The translations under genes were made by a program, and so were the position numbers. The notes beneath the pieces were generated by a model. It searched no databases, was not told the DNA's origin, and saw nothing but the letters and a program-made list of their open reading frames with translations. A stretch of 64,000 bases of DNA from Paludibacteraceae bacterium. GTDB lineage: Bacteria; Bacteroidota; Bacteroidia; Bacteroidales; Paludibacteraceae. Location of the stretch: assembly GCA_024399545.1 (NCBI GenBank), contig JAKSNS010000003.1, forward strand, positions 28,597 through 92,596, read 5' to 3'. Shown in pieces: positions 56,849-64,000 of this stretch; position 1 is the first letter of the stretch; every line of letters starts with the position of its first letter.

Positions 56849-58713
56849 TGCCTGAGCAGCAATATTCTGATGATGCCATCATTACCCTTGAAGGCTTGAC
56901 GCACGTGCGCCGCCGTCCGGGTATGTATATCGGTAAACTTGGCGATGGCAATGCGGCTGACGATGGAATCTATCTCCTCACAAAAGAGGTGATCGATAAC
57001 TCCATCGACGAGTTTCGTATGCACTTCGGCAACAAAATCGAGATACATATCAACGACCGTACTGTCACTGTCCGTGATTATGGCCGTGGCATTCCCCAGG
57101 GCAAGATGATTGACGCTGTCTCAAAGCTCAACACAGGCGGCAAGTACGATGATGCCAATTTCAAGAAGGCTGTCGGCCTTAATGGTGTTGGTACTAAAGC
57201 TGTCAACGCTCTTTCCCGTTTTTTCTCCGTCGCCTCTTTCCGCGACGGCAAGGTCAAACGCGCTGATTTCGAGCGTGGCGTTCTCGTTAAGGAGTATGAC
57301 CTCGCCGACACTGACGAGCCAAACGGCACTTTCATCAGTTTCACCCCAGACTGCGAACCTCAGCACCCGCAGGAACACCTCTTCGACCCTAATTTCCACT
57401 TCAAGGAGGAGTTCGTCGAGCGTATGCTCCAGAATTACGTCTTCCTCAACCGTGGTCTGACGATGGTGCTTAATGGCAAGAAGTATTCTGCCAAGAACGG
57501 GCTTCTTGACCTTCTGAATGCCTACAACACTGCCGAGCCTCTTTACCCTATTGTCCATCTTGAGGGTGACGACATCGAGATTGCCTTTACCCATACCAAC
57601 CAGTATGGCGAGGATTATTACTCTTTCGTCAACGGTCAGCACACCATTCAGGGAGGTACGCATCAGTCTGCTTTCCGTGAGTTCTTTGCCAAGACCATCA
57701 AAGAGTTCTACAACCGCAATGGCATGGAACTCTCTGACATCCGTTCAGGACTTGTCGCTGCAATCTCCATTCAGGTTCAGGACCCTGTCTTCGAGTCTCA
57801 GACCAAAATAAAACTCGGCTCTAAGGATATGGCTCCTAACGGTCCTTCAGTCTCCAAGTATATCAGCGATTTCATCTCTAAGGAGGTTGACAACTACCTC
57901 CACCGAAATCCTGAGACTGCCGACCTTATGCTCAAGAAGATTCTTGAGGCTGAGAAGGAGCGTAAAGCCATCGCAGGTGTCACCAAAGCCGCCCGCGAGA
58001 GTGCCAAGAAAGTTGCCCTCCACAACAAGAAACTCCGTGATTGCCGTATTCATTTCAACGATGCGCGCAACGACCGCCGTGACGAGACCTGTATTTTCAT
58101 CACCGAGGGTCTTTCCGCTTCTGGCTCCATAACTGCCACGCGCAATCCTGACACCCAGGCTGTTTTCTCCCTCCGTGGTAAGCCTTACAACTCTTTCGGT
58201 CAGAAGAAGGACATTGTTTATACCAACGAGGAGTTCAACTGCCTTCAGGCTGCACTCAACATTGAGGATGGTCTTGACGGCTTGAGGTATAACAAGGTGA
58301 TTATCGCCACAGATGCCGATGTCGATGGTATGCACATCCGCATGTTGCTCCTCACCTTTTTCCTTCAGTTCTTCCCTGAGCTTATCAAGCGCGGACACGT
58401 TTTCATTCTCCAAACCCCGCTTTTTCGTGTGAAGAACAAGAAGTCAATACGTTATTGCTACAACGAGGAGGAACGCCTCGATGCCCTTGAGTCCCTCAAA
58501 CCATCACCCGAAATCACACGTTTCAAAGGTCTTGGCGAAATCTCCCCCGAGGAGTTCAAAGGTTTCATCGGCGAGGGTATGCGCCTTGACCAAGTCACCC
58601 TCCGCAAGGAGGATTCAGTCTCTAAACTCCTCTCTTTCTATATGGGTGACAATACTCCCGAACGTCAAACTTTCATCCTCGACAACCTTGTCGTTGACGA
58701 AGAAAACTCTTAA
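56848..58713 (+). CDS. parE: DNA topoisomerase IV subunit B
   Basis: 621 aa from the ATG at 56848. GHKL ATPase motifs: [32 protein letters not shown]. The transducer domain follows ([32 protein letters not shown]). The TOPRIM domain has its catalytic Glu in [10 protein letters not shown] and its acidic triad in DADVDGMH. The sequence [13 protein letters not shown] marks ParE rather than GyrB, and there is no gyrase-type insert. With ParC it would decatenate daughter chromosomes. Oddity: the usual EGDSA motif reads EGLSA, with Leu for Asp. Translationally coupled to the upstream 52-aa ORF. Confidence 0.93.
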   Translation: MPEQQYSDDAIITLEGLTHVRRRPGMYIGKLGDGNAADDGIYLLTKEVIDNSIDEFRMHFGNKIEIHINDRTVTVRDYGRGIPQGKMIDAVSKLNTGGKYDDANFKKAVGLNGVGTKAVNALSRFFSVASFRDGKVKRADFERGVLVKEYDLADTDEPNGTFISFTPDCEPQHPQEHLFDPNFHFKEEFVERMLQNYVFLNRGLTMVLNGKKYSAKNGLLDLLNAYNTAEPLYPIVHLEGDDIEIAFTHTNQYGEDYYSFVNGQHTIQGGTHQSAFREFFAKTIKEFYNRNGMELSDIRSGLVAAISIQVQDPVFESQTKIKLGSKDMAPNGPSVSKYISDFISKEVDNYLHRNPETADLMLKKILEAEKERKAIAGVTKAARESAKKVALHNKKLRDCRIHFNDARNDRRDETCIFITEGLSASGSITATRNPDTQAVFSLRGKPYNSFGQKKDIVYTNEEFNCLQAALNIEDGLDGLRYNKVIIATDADVDGMHIRMLLLTFFLQFFPELIKRGHVFILQTPLFRVKNKKSIRYCYNEEERLDALESLKPSPEITRFKGLGEISPEEFKGFIGEGMRLDQVTLRKEDSVSKLLSFYMGDNTPERQTFILDNLVVDEENS

Positions 58714-58747
58714 TCAAATAATATTAACCATTTAAACTATCAAAACA

Positions 58748-59629
58748 ATGAAAAAGTTTTTTATGATGCTGCCTCTTATGGTAGCCCTTGTTGCATTCGT
58801 TGGATGTAGCAAAACAACTGACGATCCTGTTGAAGGCGAAAACCTCAACGAGGATTCTCGTTACTACGACCAGTTCAACATTGCGAACTGTGGTATCTTT
58901 GGTGAAGAACCAGAACTTGTTCCTGGAACACAGACAACCATGGATGTTCAAGGTGCTGGCGAAGTAACTGTTCAACTTGCCTATTTTGATTTCTATGCTT
59001 GGGATGGCAGTCTTAATTATAATGAGACTTCTGGCGAGTTCACTGGTAAAGGTCTTCTTATCAGTGGTAAAGTTCCTGTCTATATGATTATGGAAGGTGA
59101 ATACGCAGGTTCTATTATCAACCCAACTACTGGTTGCTACCGTGTTGAGAATACCTCCGCTGCTTCTGAGGGCGTTATGGCTGCTGGTGTAATCGACCGT
59201 GAAACTTATGGAGATTGGGTTAATTACGAGATATTCGAAGGTGAAGAACCTGACCAGGATAAGATTTTTAAGAAGACCAATGGTACACTCTTGAGCGAGT
59301 CAGACATTCCTCAGAATATTCAGGAAGACCGGCTTGGCTTATATCGTGGTGCTATCAAAAGAATGGTTATCAATCTTGGTGCAGAAAGTGAAGTCACTTC
59401 CTGGGGTGCTGACGTTGAATGGTCTAATATGACAGGTGACCAGCGTTGCTACGGTTTCCACTTCAATCCTGAGACTAACACTATGACTAAGCCTTACAAC
59501 TACCGTTCACTTAACCGTAAGTTCCACGAGGATGTTCTCAACGCTCCTCAGCAGGCTCCTGCTGTTAACGCTACTCGCACTATCAGTGTTAACGATCTCC
59601 GCAAGGCTTACCCTGCTGTTAAAAAGTAA
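58748..59629 (+). CDS. Hypothetical lipoprotein, 293 aa
   Basis: The signal peptide with lipobox AFVGC-SKTT indicates lipid anchoring, and the acidic stretch after the Cys (DDPVEGENLNED) is common in Bacteroidota surface-exported lipoproteins. The remaining sequence is beta-rich (VTVQLAYFDFYAWDG, GKGLLISGKVPVYMIMEGEYAG, CYRVENTS) with no motif I recognise. It lies 34 bp after parE without an obvious terminator between, and is followed by a strong terminator at 59727. Function unknown. Confidence 0.7.
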   Translation: MKKFFMMLPLMVALVAFVGCSKTTDDPVEGENLNEDSRYYDQFNIANCGIFGEEPELVPGTQTTMDVQGAGEVTVQLAYFDFYAWDGSLNYNETSGEFTGKGLLISGKVPVYMIMEGEYAGSIINPTTGCYRVENTSAASEGVMAAGVIDRETYGDWVNYEIFEGEEPDQDKIFKKTNGTLLSESDIPQNIQEDRLGLYRGAIKRMVINLGAESEVTSWGADVEWSNMTGDQRCYGFHFNPETNTMTKPYNYRSLNRKFHEDVLNAPQQAPAVNATRTISVNDLRKAYPAVKK

Positions 59630-59726
59630 TTCATTACTCACCATAAAAATCTAGTGCTTCTGGAAAATCCGAAAAATCCGAAAAATCCGGTATCTCTGGG
59701 AAATCTGGTTTTTTTACTATTATTAC

Positions 59727-59758
59727 GGGCAGGTTCAATTCCTGAATCTGCCCTTTTT
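59727..59758 (+). terminator. Strong terminator before mtnN
   Basis: GGGCAGGTTCA (59727-59737) pairs with TGAATCTGCCC (59743-59753), with one G-U pair, followed by TTTTT. It ends only 8 bp before the mtnN ATG, so it either ends the lipoprotein transcript or attenuates mtnN. Confidence 0.8.
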
Positions 59759-59766
59759 CTCTTATT

Positions 59767-60426
59767 ATGAAAATAGCAATTATCGTAGCCCTCGACGCTG
59801 AGTTCAACCTCACTCGCAACATCCTCGAGAACCCGCAGGAAGGTCCTCTCTACATTACAGGTCGTCTTGCAAATCATGACATCATCCTTATGCAGTCAGG
59901 CATTGGCAAAGTCAACGCCGCCTCCCGACTCACAACCCTTATCCACCTTGAACACCCTGATATGGTCATAAATTCAGGTGTTGCCGGCGGAATTGCCGTT
60001 GGTATGCGTCAAGGCGACATCGTTGCTGCCACCGAGTGTGCTTATCATGACGTATGGTGTGGTTCTGGCGAACGTGGTCAGGTACAAGGGCTTCCTCTCC
60101 GTTTCCCTGCTGACTCTCGCCTTATGAAAGCCACCGAAAACCTTGACATCAAACGTGGTCTTATTGCCACAGGCGACCAGTTCATCGACAACATTGAGAC
60201 TGTCGAGCATATTCGCCGAATGTACCCTGATGCTCTTGCATGTGACATGGAGTCAACGGCTTTCGCTCAGGTTTGCCACCTCCACGACACACCGTTTATG
60301 GCTTTCCGCATAGTCTCCGACACTCCGGGAATGGAACATGACAACCTCAACCAATACAACAACTTCTTCGACGAAGCCCCACAACAAACCTTCTCCCTCC
60401 TTCGCCAAATAATATCTAATCTTTAG
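59767..60426 (+). CDS. mtnN: 5'-methylthioadenosine/S-adenosylhomocysteine nucleosidase
   Basis: 219 aa. The catalytic set of the PNP/MTAN fold is in place: E12 (ALDAEF), the GVAGG loop (71-75), GDQF (~136-139), the ribose-binding ME pair (M161, E162 in ACDMESTAF) and the acid D185 (RIVSDTPG). It hydrolyses MTA and SAH to adenine plus the ribosyl thio-product, recycling by-products of SAM-dependent reactions such as those of radical-SAM enzymes and polyamine synthesis. It lies 14 bp before lplA, a probable operon. A terminator-like hairpin sits directly upstream of its start. Confidence 0.95.
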   Translation: MKIAIIVALDAEFNLTRNILENPQEGPLYITGRLANHDIILMQSGIGKVNAASRLTTLIHLEHPDMVINSGVAGGIAVGMRQGDIVAATECAYHDVWCGSGERGQVQGLPLRFPADSRLMKATENLDIKRGLIATGDQFIDNIETVEHIRRMYPDALACDMESTAFAQVCHLHDTPFMAFRIVSDTPGMEHDNLNQYNNFFDEAPQQTFSLLRQIISNL

Positions 60427-60440
60427 ATAATCAGAAGCTA

Positions 60441-61370
60441 ATGCGTCACCACGCCACATATTACCTCGCCCTCGAAAAATACCTCCTCAACCACACCGAC
60501 GGAGAGTATTTCTTCACATGGGACATCTTTCCCACAATTGTCTGCGGCAAGCACCAACTCCTTCAGGCTGAAGTCAACCTCGAATACCTCAAAACCATAG
60601 GTGTCGAAATCACACGTCGTCACTCCGGCGGTGGTACAGTCTTTGCCGACGAAGGCGATTTTATGTTCTCCTTCATTCTCCGTGACCGTACAACCGATGT
60701 TTTCGCACGCACTCTCACCTCTTTTGCAGATGCTCTTCATCATCTTGGAGTCAATGCTGTTCTCACAGGACGCAACGACCTCACTCTCGAAGGTCGCAAG
60801 TTCTCTGGCAACGCCTTCTTCCGCAACGACCGTGGAACGATTGTCCACGGCACCATGATGTACGATGTCAATATCGAGAAACTTGTCCGTTCACTGAACC
60901 CCGACAACGAGAAACTAATCTCAAAGGGCATTGCCTCTGTCCGCCAGCGTGTCATCAATCTCCGTCCTTACCTCAACGGTATGTCACGTGATGAACTTAT
61001 GGCGCATCTTGAACGAACAATCAATATGCCTCTCCCAGATTTCACGGACGAGGCACGCTCCATGATTGATTCTTTCGAGCGTGAATACCGTTCCGACGAG
61101 TGGATTTGGGGCAACAATCCTCGCTTCTCTTACTCCAAAAAGGAGCGTTTCCCTTGGGGAGGTGTCGAACTTCAGCTTGAATCACGTGCCAACCGCATAG
61201 AAAAATTGGTCTTCTATGGCGATTTCTTTCCCCGTCAGGATTTGAACAAGCTCTATGCAACTCTCACTGGCAGAGAGATTAACGTCCATCTGCTTGACGA
61301 CGTTGTAATGGATGATTACATTATGGGAGCTGAGAACGAAAATATTCTCAAACTTTTCCCATTATCATAA
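60441..61370 (+). CDS. lplA: Lipoate-protein ligase A
   Basis: 309 aa. Motifs of the LplA catalytic domain: RRHSGGGTVFADEGD (residues 59-73), TGRNDL, and catalytic K120 in EGRKFSGNAF. A C-terminal accessory domain is present (WGGVELQLESRANRIEKLVFYGDFF...). It adenylates free lipoate and transfers it to lipoyl domains of dehydrogenase complexes or the glycine cleavage H protein. The start follows mtnN by 14 bp. The protein is a little shorter than the E. coli enzyme but complete in the key motifs. Confidence 0.93.
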   Translation: MRHHATYYLALEKYLLNHTDGEYFFTWDIFPTIVCGKHQLLQAEVNLEYLKTIGVEITRRHSGGGTVFADEGDFMFSFILRDRTTDVFARTLTSFADALHHLGVNAVLTGRNDLTLEGRKFSGNAFFRNDRGTIVHGTMMYDVNIEKLVRSLNPDNEKLISKGIASVRQRVINLRPYLNGMSRDELMAHLERTINMPLPDFTDEARSMIDSFEREYRSDEWIWGNNPRFSYSKKERFPWGGVELQLESRANRIEKLVFYGDFFPRQDLNKLYATLTGREINVHLLDDVVMDDYIMGAENENILKLFPLS

Positions 61371-61392
61371 TCCATATCTCGCAAATTATTTG

Positions 61393-61429
61393 TACCTTTG
61401 CAATCCAATTCAGTCGAATTGGATTTTTT
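61393..61429 (+). promoter_or_regulatory. Overlapping -7 element and terminator-like hairpin before speA
   Basis: TACCTTTGC (61393-61401) is directly followed by a perfect 10-bp stem AATCCAATTC (61402-61411) / GAATTGGATT (61416-61425) and a T-run (61424-61429). The hairpin probably terminates lplA, while a transcript from this -7 element would begin inside its left arm. No clear -33 element is seen. The speA ATG is 25 bp past the T-run. Confidence 0.55.
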
Positions 61430-61453
61430 CGTACAATGTAACCAACTCGGATT

Positions 61454-62848
61454 ATGAAAAACAAATACATTGACCTCATTCAGCAGGCTTTCGAGATGCC
61501 TAACGAGGAGTTCACAATGACAGAAGACGGTGAACTTGAGTGGTTTGGAATACCGCTTATGGATATTATCAAACAATACGGAACGCCGCTCCGCATCTGT
61601 TATCTGCCTAAGATAGCCGACAATATCCGCCGTGTTCGCCGTATGTTCAATGTGGCAATCGCCAAGACCGAATACGATGCCGACTACAACTATTGCTATT
61701 GCACCAAGTCTTCCCATTTCGAGTTCGTTATGAACGAGGTGCTGAAAAACAATGTCAACATCGAGACCTCTTCGGCTTTCGACATTAACATCCTTGAGTC
61801 GCTTTTCGAGGCTGGCACTCTCAAGCCTGAAACCTACATTATATGTAACGGCTTCAAACGTCCGCAGTACATCGAGAACATCCAGAACCTTATGGAGAAG
61901 GGCTTCACGAACATTATCCCGATACTTGACAATAAATTCGAGCTTGACCTCTTTGACTTTGAGCGTATCGGCAAGATGAATGTCGGGATACGCATTGCCT
62001 CGGAGGAAGAGCCAAAGTTCGAGTTCTACACCTCGCGCCTCGGCATTCGCTACAACGACATCATTCCGTACTACAAACAGACGATAGCCGGCAACCCTCA
62101 CGTCAGCCTGAAGATGCTGCATTTCTTTGTCAACACCGGAATACGCGACACGGCTTATTACTGGAATGAACTCTCCAAGGCAGTCAACCTCTACTGCGAC
62201 CTCCGTAAAATCTGCCCTGAACTTGACTCTCTGAACATCGGCGGAGGAATGCCGATACAGGCTCACCTCGATTTCGAGTTTGACTATGAGTATATGATTG
62301 AGGAGATTGTGACGCAGATAAAGAAGATTTGCGACAACAACAACGTCCCCGTTCCCCGTATATTCACCGAGTTTGGCTCTTACACCGTTGGCGAGTCTGG
62401 CGCAATGCTCTACAGCATCGTCAACCAGAAGCAGCAAAACGACCGCGAGAAATGGAACATGATTGACTCCTCTTTCATGACCACCCTCCCCGACACTTGG
62501 GGCATCAACCAGCGTTACGTCTTCCTTGCCATCAACAACTGGAACTCTGAATATGAACGTGTCAACCTTGGCGGACTGACCTGCGACTCAGAGGATTTCT
62601 ATAACGCTGAGGCGCACTCCAACGCCATCTTCATGCCTAAAATCTCACGTGGCGAGGAGCAGTACATCGGCTTCTTCCATATGGGCGCATATCAGGAATC
62701 CCTTGGCGGTTATGGCGGCATTCAGCACTGCCTGATTCCTGGACCTAAGCTTGTTGTCATCGACAAAGACGATAACGGCGAATATTTCACCAAACTCTTC
62801 GCCAAAGAGCAGTCCTACAAGTCAATGCTCAAAATCCTCGGCTATTAA
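61454..62848 (+). CDS. speA: Arginine decarboxylase (short Bacteroidota form)
   Basis: 464 aa, fold-type III PLP enzyme (alanine-racemase barrel plus beta domain). The PLP lysine is K85 in YCYCTKSSHFEF. The phosphate-binding glycine loop is LNIGGGMP, and the substrate-binding/catalytic segment GLTCDSEDF carries the expected Cys-Asp. It lacks the long insert of the E. coli SpeA enzyme, as is usual in Bacteroidota. The reaction arginine to agmatine is the first step of spermidine synthesis; related carboxynorspermidine or diaminopimelate decarboxylases share the fold but differ around these motifs. Substrate assignment is therefore likely, not certain. Confidence 0.82.
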   Translation: MKNKYIDLIQQAFEMPNEEFTMTEDGELEWFGIPLMDIIKQYGTPLRICYLPKIADNIRRVRRMFNVAIAKTEYDADYNYCYCTKSSHFEFVMNEVLKNNVNIETSSAFDINILESLFEAGTLKPETYIICNGFKRPQYIENIQNLMEKGFTNIIPILDNKFELDLFDFERIGKMNVGIRIASEEEPKFEFYTSRLGIRYNDIIPYYKQTIAGNPHVSLKMLHFFVNTGIRDTAYYWNELSKAVNLYCDLRKICPELDSLNIGGGMPIQAHLDFEFDYEYMIEEIVTQIKKICDNNNVPVPRIFTEFGSYTVGESGAMLYSIVNQKQQNDREKWNMIDSSFMTTLPDTWGINQRYVFLAINNWNSEYERVNLGGLTCDSEDFYNAEAHSNAIFMPKISRGEEQYIGFFHMGAYQESLGGYGGIQHCLIPGPKLVVIDKDDNGEYFTKLFAKEQSYKSMLKILGY

Positions 62849-62856
62849 AGTAAATT

Positions 62857-62925
62857 AACTCGAAAAATCGTTTCATCGAAAAATCGCCCCTCGAAAAGTC
62901 GTCTCATCGAAAAATCCAAAACCCT
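62857..62925. repeat. Degenerate ~16-bp repeats (TCGAAAAATCG)
   Basis: Four imperfect units begin TCGAAAA[A/G]TC, separated by short variable T/C stretches, in the 83-bp gap between speA and the Sel1 lipoprotein. A similar pattern of AAAAATCCG units lies at 59662-59690, downstream of the 58748 lipoprotein gene. Confidence 0.6.
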
Positions 62926-62931
62926 ACGCCC

Positions 62932-63708
62932 ATGAAAAATCTTATTTATATTTCAATCTTAGTTGCCGCCTTCTTCTGGTCATGCAACTCCAAGCCAGGT
63001 GCCCGTGCCAAAGTTCCGACTTCCCGCATCAACGACACCACAGAAACCACCCCTATTAACGGCGACTTATACGGCATACAGTCCCAAAACGCCCAATCTG
63101 CCCCAGGCGAGGATTTCTATGCCCAGGCAACTCAGGCTTACGAGTCAGGCAATAAACAAGAGGCATTACGTCTCTGCCGAAAGTCCGCCGACCTCGGTTT
63201 TGCCCCTGCGCAATTCAATATGGCAATTTTTTACTATAACGGCGATGGCGTACAGAAAGACCTGACAAAGACCGTTGAATGGCTTGAAAAATCCGCACCG
63301 CAAGGCTTCCTGCAAGCGCAGAAACAACTTGCCATTTGTTATGCTCAAGGCATCGGCACAGCGAAGGATGCAAAAAAGGCTGCTTTTTGGTATGAAAAAG
63401 CAGCCCAACAAGGCGATGCCGATGCTCAATACAAAATAGGAACAGCCTATTATAGAGGTAACGGTGTTATTCCTGACTATGAGCAGGCGGTCAAATGGTA
63501 TGAGAAGGCGGCTGCGCAAGGTGTCTCTGAGGCTATGAACGACCTTGGTCTCTGCTATGAGAATGGCCTTGGTGTCTCTCGTCTCAACCCTCATAAAGCC
63601 CTCGAATTATACCAAAAAGCTGCCAATATGGGCAATAAAATAGCGAAGTCAAACTACGACCGCCTGAAAAAGACCCTTTCCGAATCCCAAATAATCTACG
63701 AAATGTAA
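62932..63708 (+). CDS. Sel1-repeat lipoprotein, 258 aa
   Basis: The signal peptide ends in lipobox FFWSC-NSKPG. After a low-complexity linker (~25-60), about five Sel1-like repeats of 36 aa follow, with the pattern 'A...LG..Y..G.GV..D...A..WYEKAA.QG.A.AQ' (e.g. QFNMAIFYYNGDGVQKD, QKQLAICYAQGIGTAKD, QYKIGTAYYRGNGVIPD). Sel1 solenoids are protein-binding scaffolds; the partner is unknown. It is a single gene before the terminal repeat region. Confidence 0.85.
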   Translation: MKNLIYISILVAAFFWSCNSKPGARAKVPTSRINDTTETTPINGDLYGIQSQNAQSAPGEDFYAQATQAYESGNKQEALRLCRKSADLGFAPAQFNMAIFYYNGDGVQKDLTKTVEWLEKSAPQGFLQAQKQLAICYAQGIGTAKDAKKAAFWYEKAAQQGDADAQYKIGTAYYRGNGVIPDYEQAVKWYEKAAAQGVSEAMNDLGLCYENGLGVSRLNPHKALELYQKAANMGNKIAKSNYDRLKKTLSESQIIYEM

Positions 63709-63730
63709 CCGAAGGCAATCTTGTCTCAAG

Positions 63731-64000
63731 TTATTTTTATGTCACAATGCAACCCCTGTAAAGACGGAGCCTGCTCCGTCTCAAAACAACCTATGCTTTT
63801 CAAATCGTACCAATTTATTATTTAGTGATGATGAAATAATAACTTGGTACAATCTTATTTTTATATCATAATGCAACCCCTGTAAAGACGGGGCCTGCTC
63901 CGTCTCAAAACAACCTATGCGTTTCAAATCGTACCAATTTATTATTTAGTGATGATGAAATAATAACTTGGTACAATCTTATTTTTATATCATAATGCAA
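63731..64000. repeat. 124-bp tandem repeat with two palindromes, running off the window
   Basis: Units start at 63731, 63855 and 63979 (third cut by the edge); the two full units differ at only a few positions. Each contains AGACGGAGC-CT-GCTCCGTCT (second unit AGACGGGGC...) and a 17-bp stem GTACCAATTTATTATTT / AAATAATAACTTGGTAC with one mismatch around a TAGTGATGATG-type loop. The loop and right arm recur, degenerate, at about 30419-30455. No ORF is inside. Confidence 0.9.

Noticed and set aside
61316..62437. 373-aa minus-strand open frame
   Set aside because: It is antisense to speA and the lplA end; speA has intact PLP motifs, and the antisense has none.

Overview
The window looks like a chromosomal segment of an anaerobic, Gram-negative member of the Bacteroidota (Bacteroidales-like). 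Most intergenic regions carry the Bacteroidota -7 promoter element (TAnnTTTG, often with a TTTG/TTG about 20 bp upstream). There are very large secreted proteins ending in type IX secretion (T9SS) C-terminal domains, several lipoproteins, a ParE of the 'SLRGKP' type and a short arginine decarboxylase. A hydE gene and a 2-hydroxyacyl-CoA-dehydratase-type activase pair suggest a fermentative anaerobe. I cannot name the species.

Layout. 1-26.1 kb: three same-strand (minus) paralogous giant genes encoding fibronectin-III / cleaved-adhesin ('choice-of-anchor J') surface proteins: >1503 aa (cut by the window edge), 3471 aa and 1611 aa. Between the first two lie a small hypothetical gene, a 5'-truncated fimbrillin-like remnant, an LtaS-type membrane sulfatase-fold transferase and a complete IS4-family element with a 9-bp target duplication. 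26.2-30.6 kb: a two-gene dehydratase-activase operon and a tRNA-Ala(GGC). 30.9-43.5 kb: a propeller-like lipoprotein, then an operon of a 3084-aa protein with 32 YDG repeats plus an OmpA-family protein. 44.2-53.0 kb (minus): RND pump and adaptor, hydE, a large MscS channel and a ZIP transporter. 53.2-54.7 kb: a DASS-type anion transporter. 54.8-63.7 kb (plus): typA, a tiny membrane protein, parE, a lipoprotein, mtnN, lplA, speA and a Sel1-repeat lipoprotein. 63.7-64 kb: 124-bp tandem repeats running off the edge.

How it fits together. The left two thirds is largely a cell-surface region: T9SS-exported repeat adhesins, an OmpA-type protein encoded next to the YDG giant, lipoproteins and efflux. 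The right third is housekeeping. I found no CRISPR array, phage or conjugative module.

The most novel material is non-coding. (1) Two ~198-bp inverted-repeat elements flank hydE as direct copies with 4-bp target duplications. Their central hairpin shows compensatory base changes, and one copy supplies the stop codon of the MscS gene. (2) A second inverted-repeat family has ~50-bp arms (32.34-32.56 kb, partial copy at 44.05-44.14 kb). (3) There is a 124-bp tandem repeat with two palindromes. (4) An 11-bp x 10 array lies in the leader of the ZIP-MscS operon. (5) A promoter block is duplicated at two unlinked genes.
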